Shown here piece after piece: positions 1 to 8,378 of a stretch of 42,416 nucleotides of DNA. The translations under genes and the position numbers were made by a program. The stretch lies in NCBI GenBank assembly GCA_015059425.1, contig SVAM01000011.1, positions 1-42,416 of the forward strand. Reading direction: 5' to 3'. The notes beneath the pieces were generated by a model. It ran no database searches. It saw only the letters and a list, made by a program, of their open reading frames with translations, and had not been told where the DNA came from. Position 1 is the stretch's first letter. Every line of letters begins with the position of its first letter. This DNA is from Bacillota bacterium (lineage in GTDB: Bacteria > Bacillota_I > Bacilli_A > RF39 > UBA660).

Positions 1-399
1 TACAATACAGAATATTATAATTCTATAATAATACAATATGGTAGTTTATTAGCAAAAGCTGGATATGAAATTATGATTGATACAGAACACTTTGATATAA
101 TTGATTATAATTCTTATGAATATGAAAAATATGTTGATGAATTATTAAGTAAACGACCAAAAAATTATAATAAGCTACAAGAAGAAGCTAAATTAACAGC
201 GCTAAAAATAATAAAACTTTATAAAAGTAAAACATATCAAGACAAATCATTTCAAGATTATTTAGATTACACTATACCAAAATCAAAATATAATAAACGC
301 GAAAGATTAATTATTGAAACAAATGCAGTTAGTCAATTAACTTATAAACATTATGATATTGATAATACAAATCCATTAGTTTTATCTAAATTTGCATAA
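1..399 (+). CDS. 3' end of an unknown protein gene (5' truncated by window)
   Basis: The frame is open from base 1 to the TAA at 397-399, so the gene begins before the window; an ATG at 73 has no ribosome binding site and is probably internal. The visible 132 residues are hydrophilic, Lys/Tyr/Asn-rich and mostly helical in character, with no motif I recognise, membrane segment or Cys cluster. A strong intrinsic terminator follows at once, so this is the last gene of its transcription unit. No function can be assigned. Style and composition match the accessory genes downstream, so it may belong to the same block. Confidence 0.6.
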   Translation, partial: YNTEYYNSIIIQYGSLLAKAGYEIMIDTEHFDIIDYNSYEYEKYVDELLSKRPKNYNKLQEEAKLTALKIIKLYKSKTYQDKSFQDYLDYTIPKSKYNKRERLIIETNAVSQLTYKHYDIDNTNPLVLSKFA

Positions 400-404
400 C
401 ATAG

Positions 405-433
405 AACAATCGCTAGTACAGGATTGTTTTTTT
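405..433 (+). terminator. Intrinsic terminator
   Basis: A 7-bp perfect stem AACAATC/GATTGTT with a 10-nt loop is followed by a T-run. It ends the transcription unit of the partial first gene. Confidence 0.8.
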
Positions 434-489
434 GTATACTAATTTTTGACATAAAATATAATCATGCAATACTAAACTATTAAAAACTA

Positions 490-498
490 TGTTATAAT
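490..498 (+). promoter_or_regulatory. Extended -10 promoter for the histidine phosphatase pair
   Basis: TGTTATAAT is a perfect extended -10 element. No good -35 lies 17 bp upstream, so it would rely on the TG extension. Predicted transcription start is near 505, upstream of the ribosome binding site at 511-517. Confidence 0.65.
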
Positions 499-524
499 TA
501 TAAATGAAAGTAAGGAGTGATAAA

Positions 525-1166
525 GTGATTACAACAATTTATTTGATAAGACATTCAGGACCATTTGTTGAAATAGATAATTACAGCAATGGTAATAAAG
601 TTTTATGGTCTGAATTTAACAAAAATATGATTTTATCTCCCAAAGGAGAAGAAAATGCAAAAAGATTATGTAATGTAGAAGAATTAAAAAATATTAGTGA
701 ATTATATTCTTCTAATTCATCAAGAGCTATTGAAACTGCAAAATATCTTGCTGAATTAAATAACTTAAAAATAAAATTAGATGACAGAATAAATGAAAGA
801 GAGTTTGGAGTAAAATTTTTTGATGAAATACCAGAAAATTTTGCAAAAGATTCGCTAGAAAATAAAGAACTAAAAGTTGGTAATGGTGAATCATTAAATG
901 AATTAGATACAAGATTTAAAAATTTTATAAATGAGTTATTAAATAATAAAAAAAATAATATTGTTATTGTATTACACGGAATAATATTATTATCATACCT
1001 TAAAGCAATTTGTACTAATTTTACTTATGACGGAAAAAACTTTGAAATTAAATTTAATAATAATATTGTTTTAAATGGAAAACCAAACAATCCAAGTATT
1101 TATAAAATTCAATATGATGAAAATAAAACTGTAATCAATGTAGAACAAATTGAAATAATTAACTAA
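525..1166 (+). CDS. Histidine phosphatase (phosphoglycerate mutase-like) family protein, copy 1
   Basis: Histidine phosphatase superfamily: the N-terminal RH motif (LIRHS, near residues 7-11) supplies the nucleophilic His, and a second His sits in IVLHGIILLSY near the C-terminal third. The 213-residue length fits the family; substrate cannot be told. The GTG start at 525 is preferred over the in-frame ATG at 504: AAGGAG lies at 512-517, between the two, and the paralogue just downstream starts at the matching residue. The RHG signature reads RHS here, as in the neighbour. The two genes look like a tandem duplication (28-nt gap) and are probably co-transcribed. Confidence 0.8.
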   Translation: MITTIYLIRHSGPFVEIDNYSNGNKVLWSEFNKNMILSPKGEENAKRLCNVEELKNISELYSSNSSRAIETAKYLAELNNLKIKLDDRINEREFGVKFFDEIPENFAKDSLENKELKVGNGESLNELDTRFKNFINELLNNKKNNIVIVLHGIILLSYLKAICTNFTYDGKNFEIKFNNNIVLNGKPNNPSIYKIQYDENKTVINVEQIEIIN

Positions 1167-1193
1167 ATAACTTTTATAATAAGGAGTGAAAAA

Positions 1194-1808
1194 ATGATTA
1201 CTACAATTTATTTAATGAGACATTCAATCCCATTTAAAGAACATAGAGGAACAACAAACACTAATGAAACAATATTAATAGAAAATGAAAAATCGCCATT
1301 AAGTATTGCTGGTGAGAAACTTGCGGAAGAAAAGTCTTTACAAGAAGAATTTAAAAATTTAGATATAGTTTATTCATCAAACTACGTAAGAGCTATGGCA
1401 ACAGCTAAATATTTTGCAGGTGCTAATAATTTAAAAGTAAATATTGATGAAGTTTTTAATGAAAGAATACACGGTGTTGATAGTTGGAGCGATCTACCAC
1501 AAGAATTTGAATTAAAACAATTTGATGATGAAAATTTTAAAGTTGGATATGGCGAAAGTCAAAAAGAAGTTCAAACTAGAATGTTTAACGGATTAATGAA
1601 AGTATTAAATGAAAATAAAGGAAAAAGAATTGCAATTATATCTCATTCTACTGCTATCGCTTTTCTATTAAAAAAATGGTGTGAAGTATTTTATGATAAA
1701 GAATATACATTTAATAATAAGGTTTTCTTTAATGGAAAATGGGAACATTTACAATCTTTTAAATTAGAGTTTAAAGATAATGAATTAATTAATATTGAAG
1801 TTATATAA
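1194..1808 (+). CDS. Histidine phosphatase family protein, copy 2
   Basis: Paralogue of the preceding gene with the same opening (MITTIYLMRHS), the same RHS variant of the catalytic motif, and a second catalytic His in ISHSTAIAFLL. At 204 residues it is a minimal single-domain histidine phosphatase. Between the motifs it keeps the Arg-containing segment (SSNYVRAMATAKYF) that in this superfamily helps bind the phosphate. A clear AAGGAGTG ribosome binding site precedes the ATG. Divergence from copy 1 is large, so the duplication is not recent. Substrate unknown; a nucleotide or sugar phosphate is plausible but is inference. Confidence 0.82.
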   Translation: MITTIYLMRHSIPFKEHRGTTNTNETILIENEKSPLSIAGEKLAEEKSLQEEFKNLDIVYSSNYVRAMATAKYFAGANNLKVNIDEVFNERIHGVDSWSDLPQEFELKQFDDENFKVGYGESQKEVQTRMFNGLMKVLNENKGKRIAIISHSTAIAFLLKKWCEVFYDKEYTFNNKVFFNGKWEHLQSFKLEFKDNELINIEVI

Positions 1809-1831
1809 TTGGTAAAAAGGAAGTGTAGAAA

Positions 1832-2911
1832 ATGAGTAAATATATCAAAGTGATGTTTGGAACTACAAGCGGAGCTGATAAGGATTTAGAATATAAAATT
1901 GGCGAAGTTAATATTGCTAACAACTGGAATCCAACAGCAGAAAAAGGAAGAGATTTTGGTGGATTTAATTATGCAACAGAAGATTGTATATTAAGGTGGC
2001 TACATAGAGGCGATTATGTTTATGATGTAGAAATACCAGAAGACGCAGAAAACATAAAACTTGAAGGCGCTACAACGATATACAGAACTAATAAAATTAT
2101 AATTTCAAATCCTAGAAAAATTACAGATGAAATGGCCTATGATTTTTATAAAAAATCTAATATACCGGAATTATCATATTATAAAGCTTTAGCAGCTGTG
2201 TCTGTAATGGATTATAGAAATACCGCTATTCAGATTTTTAAAGATAAAGTTAATAAAGAAAATATTGATTTAGTCTTAGAAGAATGGAATGACTTTATGA
2301 GTAAAGGTGGTAGAAATGAAGCTAACGATACCGTAAAACTAATTAATGAATATTTATTAGAAGTTAAATCAGATTTATTAATTTCTATCAATACAGATAA
2401 AGATCCTTTTATCAAAGATATAACAGATGACAAAGTTATAAATATAACTGGTGAAAGTGGTAGCGGAAAATCTTATTTTAGTAATAAATATATAAATGAT
2501 GACAATTACATAGTTATTGATACAGACTTAATTTTTGGAAATCGTCCAACTGATGATAAATATAATTTAGAATTAAGAGAATTATTTAAGGATAAAGAAA
2601 AAGATTATTTAATAAAAAACTTTGATGATTGCTATAATGAGATTTTGAATTATTTTAGTAATATTGATAAAACTATTGTAATTGATTCAGCACAATTTAG
2701 AAATATCAAAGACTATTCTATTTTAAAAGGTAAAATTATAGTTATGAGAACTTGTATTGATACTTGCTATAATAGATGCATTAACAGGTGGAAAGATATT
2801 ACTGGAAATTATACAAATGAAGAATTAGAAAAATACTCTAATAAAAAATTAGGTATGTATAGTTGGTACAAATCTTTAAATAATTTTTTAGAAAATATTA
2901 ATAATATATAA
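1832..2911 (+). CDS. Two-domain protein: unknown N-terminal domain plus P-loop kinase-like C-terminus
   Basis: 359 residues. The first ~190 form a conserved-looking unknown domain (opens MSKYIKVMFGTTSGADKD; contains FGGFNYATEDCILRWLHRGDYVYDV). I have an impression of meeting it in gut Bacillota but cannot name it. The C-terminal ~160 residues start with a Walker A, GESGSGKS (~207-214), then VIDTDLIF and TIVIDSAQF as Walker-B-like strands, in the style of small P-loop kinases. It would phosphorylate a small molecule, nucleotide or protein; the substrate is unknown. AAGGAAGTG precedes the ATG. Last gene of the first unit, followed by a terminator. Confidence 0.6.
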   Translation: MSKYIKVMFGTTSGADKDLEYKIGEVNIANNWNPTAEKGRDFGGFNYATEDCILRWLHRGDYVYDVEIPEDAENIKLEGATTIYRTNKIIISNPRKITDEMAYDFYKKSNIPELSYYKALAAVSVMDYRNTAIQIFKDKVNKENIDLVLEEWNDFMSKGGRNEANDTVKLINEYLLEVKSDLLISINTDKDPFIKDITDDKVINITGESGSGKSYFSNKYINDDNYIVIDTDLIFGNRPTDDKYNLELRELFKDKEKDYLIKNFDDCYNEILNYFSNIDKTIVIDSAQFRNIKDYSILKGKIIVMRTCIDTCYNRCINRWKDITGNYTNEELEKYSNKKLGMYSWYKSLNNFLENINNI

Positions 2912-2913
2912 TA

Positions 2914-2948
2914 AAAATGTTTCAAAATGAGACATTTTTTCTTTTTTT
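2914..2948 (+). terminator. Intrinsic terminator
   Basis: A 10-bp stem, AAAATGTTTC with GAGACATTTT (one G-T pair) and a 5-nt loop, is followed by an interrupted T-run. Confidence 0.8.
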
Positions 2949-2989
2949 AGTATCACAAGACTAATACTATATGATTATTTTAATTTTTA

Positions 2990-2998
2990 TGTTATAAT
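2990..2998 (+). promoter_or_regulatory. Extended -10 promoter of the six-gene accessory operon
   Basis: TGTTATAAT, the same extended -10 as at 490-498, lies 38 bp before the HIT-like gene. It sits directly after a terminator, so the six genes 3036-11507 form a separate unit. Confidence 0.65.
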
Positions 2999-3035
2999 TA
3001 TATATGTAAAAGTAGGAATTATAAGGAGAATATTT

Positions 3036-3479
3036 ATGGAATTATATAAAGGAAAAAATTGGGATATAATTTTTGGTGTATGGTGTCAGGATCACCCCGG
3101 ATATTGTATTATTGGAAACGATAAAGAATCTTTAAGTGAACTAACATCTGAAGCTTGGGAAGAATTAGGAAAATTAGAAAAAGAACTAGAAAGAGTTTGT
3201 AAAAAAGTTTTTGGTGCAACTATGTTTAACTTTTGTTGTTTAATGAATAATGCTTATAGAGATAATACTAAACCACAAGTACATTATCATTTTGTACCAA
3301 GATATAAAGAACCTTTAATGTTATTTAATAAAAAATATGTTGATAGACATTTCGGCTATAATTTTTGGAAATGGAATTTAAGCAAATTTAAGTGTCAAAA
3401 AGATCCATATACAAAAGAAGAAAGAAAACAAATCTTTGAAATGATGAAAAATGAATTCAAAGTTGAAAATGTTAAATAA
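3036..3479 (+). CDS. HIT-like (histidine triad) nucleotide hydrolase/transferase
   Basis: 147 residues. The segment QVHYHFVPRY near residues 82-91 matches the histidine-triad signature (HxHxH-like) with the third His replaced by a non-His residue (H-Y-H-F-V). HIT proteins hydrolyse or transfer nucleotidyl groups (AMP-lysine, Ap4A and relatives). The N-terminus (WDIIFGVWCQDHPGYCII) fits the family's first strands, and a C-terminal extension of about 50 residues is rich in aromatic and basic residues. AAGGAG precedes the ATG. First gene of a six-gene operon with gaps of 11-17 nt. Family call fairly sure; substrate unknown. Confidence 0.7.
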   Translation: MELYKGKNWDIIFGVWCQDHPGYCIIGNDKESLSELTSEAWEELGKLEKELERVCKKVFGATMFNFCCLMNNAYRDNTKPQVHYHFVPRYKEPLMLFNKKYVDRHFGYNFWKWNLSKFKCQKDPYTKEERKQIFEMMKNEFKVENVK

Positions 3480-3493
3480 AAGAGGTGTTTGAT

Positions 3494-4171
3494 ATGAGTT
3501 TAAAACAAGAAGATTATATTTATTATTTGCATAAAACTTCAACAGATGATCCAGCTGTTATAGAAGATATATTTAATAATGGATTAAAAAGTTGGTATGG
3601 GTATAGCATGCACTCAACACTTGCTCCAATAGATACAGAAACATTACAAAAAGTTGGATTAGAACAAGTAATTATGAACTATTTAGGCGATAGCGAAGAT
3701 TATAATTCTGTTATAGTTGTTAAAATGCCAAAAGATTATATGACCGCAATAGTTCACAGAGATGGTAAAGTAAATCCGCCAGTACCAGTTTGGAAAAGTA
3801 ATGATGACGGTACTACAAGTTTTACACCACAACTAATACAAGGAATCTATTGTAAAAGAGTTAATAAAAGTTTTTCAAATCCAAACTTCAGCCCTGTATA
3901 TGATCCTACTGGATTAAAATATTCAGACGAACAAATTAATTATATGTGGAGCGGACAATTAGAAAATTGGGTATCTTTTGCAAAATCAAGAACTAATCTG
4001 AATTATCAAACATTATGTAGAACGGATAATCAAAATCAAAATTGGACTAGATTAATCCAACACTATTCTAATAAATTTGGTGTTAGTCCTATTACTACTA
4101 CTGTTTATTCTATGCCAGAAGCAGATGTAGAATTATTAAATTCAGTTAGAAATAGCGGTAAGAAGATTTAA
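3494..4171 (+). CDS. Conserved hypothetical protein, possibly ADP-ribosyltransferase-like
   Basis: 225 residues from the ATG at 3494 (AGAGGTG at 3481-3487); an in-frame GTG at 3485 overlaps that site and is rejected. No catalytic motif I can prove. The opening YYLHKTS followed by IFNNGLKS and a later Ser/Thr-containing MHSTLAP resembles the start of ART-fold proteins, where a strand with His or Arg is followed by an 'xxILxNGL' helix. Later segments (VIVVKMPKDY, FTPQLIQGIYCKR, SPVYDPTGLKY) look like conserved strands of a compact globular domain. ADP-ribosyltransferase-like is a low-confidence inference. Confidence 0.5.
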   Translation: MSLKQEDYIYYLHKTSTDDPAVIEDIFNNGLKSWYGYSMHSTLAPIDTETLQKVGLEQVIMNYLGDSEDYNSVIVVKMPKDYMTAIVHRDGKVNPPVPVWKSNDDGTTSFTPQLIQGIYCKRVNKSFSNPNFSPVYDPTGLKYSDEQINYMWSGQLENWVSFAKSRTNLNYQTLCRTDNQNQNWTRLIQHYSNKFGVSPITTTVYSMPEADVELLNSVRNSGKKI

Positions 4172-4187
4172 AGAAATAGAGGTAAAT

Positions 4188-5039
4188 ATGGATAAGTTGT
4201 TTTTTGAAAAAAGATTAAAAAGTATTTTTAGATATAAAAAAGATAGTTTTAATTTATTTAAAAATCAAATGGAAAATTATTATTTAATAAAAGAAAACTA
4301 TAAGCCTAAAAAACATAATTATAAAATTGGTGATGATGTAATTTTAGAAAAAGGTACGTTTATGCGTGGTGAAGGTGCTTTATTAGAATTAACTGATGAA
4401 AGATTATCTTTTATAGCACAAAATGGTTTTCTTTCGCCAGATATAACTAAAACTTATAATAAAAATCAAAAAACGCCTTTAACAATACCTGTATGGAATT
4501 TACAGGAAAAATATTTGTTAAAAGATTATATTAATTTATATAGCGGAGCAACTATTAAGAAATATAGTTTAAAAGAAAAAAGTTCAAGTACAGAGTTAAT
4601 TTCTTATAAAAATATAGACAATTATGTTAATAATTTAACAGATTGCTGGAATTGGAGTATGGAACAGACAAAAGAAATAAGATTTATGCCAAGTCTAGCA
4701 AGCGATAGAATTCAAATTTCTTTTATTATGGAATTTGATAGAACTAATAAGGATATACAACAATTAATAAGTAATGATATTTTTAATTTAGATTTTAATA
4801 AAAAAGTTTTAAAATCATTTATTGCAAAGTGGTTTAGAAAGAAATTTATTTACGGAAAAAGGGATCACTTCACTACCAACAGAGAAAGTGCTATTATCTT
4901 TGGAATACCAGAATGTTTAATTACAGGTATCCTTGTTGGAAGAAAGTATGAAAATGATAAAGATAAAATAAAAAGTTTAAAAAATCATTTTCCAAATTGT
5001 TATATATGTAATTTAGACGGAAAAGTTATTGAAAAATAA
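4188..5039 (+). CDS. Conserved hypothetical protein of the accessory operon
   Basis: 283 residues, soluble, AGAGG ribosome binding site. The C-terminal third (FTTNRESAIIFGIPEC, then LITGILVGRKYEN and NCYICNLDGKVI) looks like a conserved domain core. The middle holds FMRGEGALLELTDERL followed by FIAQNGFLSPDI, again similar in rhythm to an ART-type N-terminus in which an 'I..NGFLSP' helix follows the first strand. A relationship to the preceding protein is possible but not demonstrable by eye. No signal peptide or membrane segment, no cysteine cluster. Gaps of 16 nt before and 11 nt after support co-transcription. Confidence 0.5.
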   Translation: MDKLFFEKRLKSIFRYKKDSFNLFKNQMENYYLIKENYKPKKHNYKIGDDVILEKGTFMRGEGALLELTDERLSFIAQNGFLSPDITKTYNKNQKTPLTIPVWNLQEKYLLKDYINLYSGATIKKYSLKEKSSSTELISYKNIDNYVNNLTDCWNWSMEQTKEIRFMPSLASDRIQISFIMEFDRTNKDIQQLISNDIFNLDFNKKVLKSFIAKWFRKKFIYGKRDHFTTNRESAIIFGIPECLITGILVGRKYENDKDKIKSLKNHFPNCYICNLDGKVIEK

Positions 5040-5050
5040 GGTGGTGTTAT

Positions 5051-7618
5051 ATGCAAGAACTACAAAATCTTGTAAATCAATTTGAATCTAGTTTTAACTT
5101 TTATATATTAAGAAATAATTACGGATCTAGTAGCGCTTCAAATGAATTTATTGATAGATATTTAGCAATCAAAAATCATATGTGGTGGAATGATGAAACA
5201 AAATATGCAAATTTAAGTGAATTATTAAAAGAAAGTATGGAAGCAACTTTAACTACTACACGTTCTATTGATAAAATAAATAATTTGTGGAAACCAGATT
5301 TTAATAGTATAAAACAAGATACCGAATATTACGAAGCTGATGTATCTTTAAGAAGCAAAACTGTTTGCGAAGCGATACAACAACTTTTTGAAAATCCGGA
5401 AATAAGAAAAAATTTATCAAATGCTGAACTTTATAATTTATATGGAAGTTATTATCAAATTTCAAATCATATAAAAAATAAAACATTAACAGATGCAATC
5501 TTAATTGATATAGAAACAAAACTACGTCCCATAAGTGATAAAATTTGGACTTCATCTATAACTAACCCTGAAAGTTTTAAACCGGGTGAGCCATTTATGT
5601 TTATAGTGCATAATGTATCAAAAACAGATATGGAAACAACCAATATAAATGAACACTCTGCTAGAAGTGGTAGAATATCTGCGTCTTTGATTACTGATAA
5701 AGAAATGGGTGTTTACGGTTCTCATAAGTACGGATTTATATATCCCAACGATTCAAAAATTATAACTTCTGGATATAAAGATTTATATAGTTATGAAACT
5801 CAAAAAGAAGGCAATTATTATCAAAATCATAATAATTCAATGCTAATAACACCACAAGCAATGGAAAGTTATTCAGCAAATTTAAGCGTTCAAGAAAACG
5901 GAAAAAGATTAAATAATGATAATGCAAATATTTATAATGAAGTTTTACTTGATTCTACTACTGGATTAAAACCAGTTGGAATTTATTGTATAACATTTGG
6001 GGAAAAAGAATTAAGTTATGATTATCAATCAGCAAAAAAATTAGCAGAACAATCAGGATTACCATTAATAGATATTGATATTTCACTTTATAGAACAAAA
6101 GGAAATAAAGGAACATATTTAATTGATGAAGAAGCTTTAAGTGTTAAAGAACAAAAGTTATTCGCAGAAAACTTTTTAAAACAATACTATAAAAGTAAAG
6201 GCCACGATTTAGCAACAGCACAAGATTTTACAGAAGCCGATTTAAAATTATATCAAGATGTAATCATAGATATATTTTTAACCCAAAAGAAAGAAAATAA
6301 TGTTAGTCCGGAAAATTTGTTTAAATTATTTGAAGAAGCAAAACAAACAAGAAAAAATAAAGCTGAAAACTATAATACTTATATTAATGAAATGTCTGAT
6401 TTAAAAGAAGCTTTAAGTAATTTCAATCAAGCATTATCTACTTGCGATAATGAAATGATTAGAAACTCTATAATGGAACAAAGTAATGAAATTATCAGAA
6501 GAATGCAAGCTTTAAATAAATTAATTGAAAATACAAATAGCATTGGATTGTCTGCGGATAACTGGATATACCAAAGTAATGTAGTATCAAAAGAGATAAT
6601 TGGCAATTTCACACCATTTAATACTGAAACAATAGAATTTAATGGTGAAAAAATCACTATAATATCAGGTTATAAATCTAAACAAGAATTGGAACAAACA
6701 AAACAAGAAATGTTAAAGCAAGTAGATTTATCACGTGATCCTATGCAAAGAAGATTGGAACACGCCAAACGAGTTATTGAAGTTAAATTTAATGCTTATG
6801 AAACAAACTCTGTAAATATTGCTTTTGCTACTTATAAACAAACTACCCCAGAATTAGAACAATTAAAAACAACTAGCAATTCATTTATTGATATATCTTC
6901 TCTTGATAAAGATATAACTAAATATGATGAATTAGTAGCATTACAACAACAATTAATGACAGAGATACAAAATTTATCAGATAATAGAAAAGTTTATGAT
7001 GGAGCTTCTAGTATAGAATGGTTAGAACAAAATCAAAAAGAAAGTGCAACTAAAATAGAAACTTATAAAAATTCTATTACATCAAACGAGCAAGAGTTAA
7101 TCTCACTACGTCAACGTCAAGATGAATTGTTAAGAGAAAAAGCAGAATTAGATAAAAAAGGATTTTTTGGTAAAATGTTTGCTAATAAAAGAATTAATGA
7201 AAATACAACTAACTTATCAGATTTAAAAAGACAAATTGAAAGATTAGAACACGAAGTTAGCACGACGAAAGATAGTATGGAATATGAAGAAAAATATATT
7301 AAGCAAATTACTGATAACTTCTTATCAAGTTTTGGTTTAAATGGTATGTCATTAGAAGATTATAAAAAAAGATTAGCAACAATCGTACCAAATGCAGAAA
7401 AATTAACAGATCCTTTTATGCAAAAAGAACTGGAAGAAAAGTTAAAAATAGTAGAACAAAAAATATCTGAAATGCAAATAGATAAACAAAAAGAACAACA
7501 AATGAGGCAAGCACTAGAACAAAAGAAAATAGAAGTTGGATTATCAACTCCACAACCAATTATTACTGAAACACCAGAAGAATTTGAAGTTGATAAAAAA
7601 ACAGGTATTTCTAGGTAA
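5051..7618 (+). CDS. Large two-part protein: unknown globular domain plus long coiled coils
   Basis: 855 residues; AAGGTGG ribosome binding site. Roughly the first 370 residues are globular: PFMFIVHNVSKTDMETTN, GSHKYGFIYPND, LITPQAMESY, then YNEVLLD (~295) followed by PVGIYCITFGEKEL and GLPLIDIDISLYR. The YNEVLL strand has a Glu in a position that could be catalytic, but this is a guess. From about 400 onward the protein is Gln/Glu/Lys/Asn-rich and strongly coiled-coil (notably ~640-840), including a Gly-Phe-Phe-Gly break near 700. No transmembrane segment. It could be a scaffold or effector-like protein; function unknown. Confidence 0.55.
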   Translation: MQELQNLVNQFESSFNFYILRNNYGSSSASNEFIDRYLAIKNHMWWNDETKYANLSELLKESMEATLTTTRSIDKINNLWKPDFNSIKQDTEYYEADVSLRSKTVCEAIQQLFENPEIRKNLSNAELYNLYGSYYQISNHIKNKTLTDAILIDIETKLRPISDKIWTSSITNPESFKPGEPFMFIVHNVSKTDMETTNINEHSARSGRISASLITDKEMGVYGSHKYGFIYPNDSKIITSGYKDLYSYETQKEGNYYQNHNNSMLITPQAMESYSANLSVQENGKRLNNDNANIYNEVLLDSTTGLKPVGIYCITFGEKELSYDYQSAKKLAEQSGLPLIDIDISLYRTKGNKGTYLIDEEALSVKEQKLFAENFLKQYYKSKGHDLATAQDFTEADLKLYQDVIIDIFLTQKKENNVSPENLFKLFEEAKQTRKNKAENYNTYINEMSDLKEALSNFNQALSTCDNEMIRNSIMEQSNEIIRRMQALNKLIENTNSIGLSADNWIYQSNVVSKEIIGNFTPFNTETIEFNGEKITIISGYKSKQELEQTKQEMLKQVDLSRDPMQRRLEHAKRVIEVKFNAYETNSVNIAFATYKQTTPELEQLKTTSNSFIDISSLDKDITKYDELVALQQQLMTEIQNLSDNRKVYDGASSIEWLEQNQKESATKIETYKNSITSNEQELISLRQRQDELLREKAELDKKGFFGKMFANKRINENTTNLSDLKRQIERLEHEVSTTKDSMEYEEKYIKQITDNFLSSFGLNGMSLEDYKKRLATIVPNAEKLTDPFMQKELEEKLKIVEQKISEMQIDKQKEQQMRQALEQKKIEVGLSTPQPIITETPEEFEVDKKTGISR

Positions 7619-7629
7619 AGGTGTTTATT

Positions 7630-8361
7630 ATGAATTTATTTAATTTGTTTAAGGTGAAGAAAGAATCAACTGAAAATTATTTTGATTCAATAATTAAGGA
7701 AAAAAAAGAAAACTTATACTCTTTTGATAAAAGATATATGAATCAAGAATCAAAGTTATTAAAAATGTATGGTAATTCAAATACATACAACAAAAAAATT
7801 AAAATGATTGTTATAAGCGATACTCATAATTGTTTAAATGAAGATGATTTTAAAAAATTTGTAGAACAACATAAAGAATATGATGTGTGTTTATTGCTAG
7901 GAGATCATCATTCAAACGATATTTCTATAATCTTAAAATATATTGATAATAATAAGATTTACGGATTGTTAGGAAATCACGATTATGATTATTTAGAAGA
8001 ATTTAATATTAATAATCTTAATGGCAAAACTATCAATATTAATGGAACAACAATTTTAGGAATACAAGGCAGTTTTAAATATAAACCGTCTAATTTCCCG
8101 TCTTTTACTCAAAGAGAAAGTATATTGTTTTTAAATGATAAACCAAATGTAGATATATTAGTAAGTCACGACAATAGCTTTGATAATAATATGATTGGAA
8201 ATCCAGCACATCAGGGATTGTTTGGTATTACGTATTACTTATTTAAAAACAAAGTACCATATCATATACACGGACACATTCATAATCCATATAAAAAAGA
8301 ACTTTTAAATGGTACAAAAGAAATAAGTATTTATATGTATGAATATATAGAATTAAATTAA
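7630..8361 (+). CDS. Calcineurin-like metallophosphoesterase
   Basis: All five metal/catalytic motifs of the family are visible: SDTHN (~63-67), LGDHH (motif II, normally GDxxD), GNHDYDY (motif III), VSHDNS (motif IV) and HGHIHNP (motif V). It should be an active dinuclear-metal phosphoesterase of about 243 residues, cytosolic. The ATG at 7630 is chosen because AAAGGTG (7617-7623) overlaps the previous stop and lies 6 nt upstream; an in-frame GTG at 7621 falls inside that site. A preceding ~60-residue Lys-rich segment is not part of the core fold. Substrate unknown; context suggests nucleotides or nucleotidyl conjugates. Confidence 0.85.
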   Translation: MNLFNLFKVKKESTENYFDSIIKEKKENLYSFDKRYMNQESKLLKMYGNSNTYNKKIKMIVISDTHNCLNEDDFKKFVEQHKEYDVCLLLGDHHSNDISIILKYIDNNKIYGLLGNHDYDYLEEFNINNLNGKTININGTTILGIQGSFKYKPSNFPSFTQRESILFLNDKPNVDILVSHDNSFDNNMIGNPAHQGLFGITYYLFKNKVPYHIHGHIHNPYKKELLNGTKEISIYMYEYIELN

Positions 8362-8378
8362 AAAGGAGTAAGATAAAT

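Noticed and set aside
446-462. TTGACA plus TATAAT as a promoter upstream of the first phosphatase gene
   Set aside because: Only 5 bp separate the two hexamers, so they cannot work together; the extended -10 at 490-498 is preferred.
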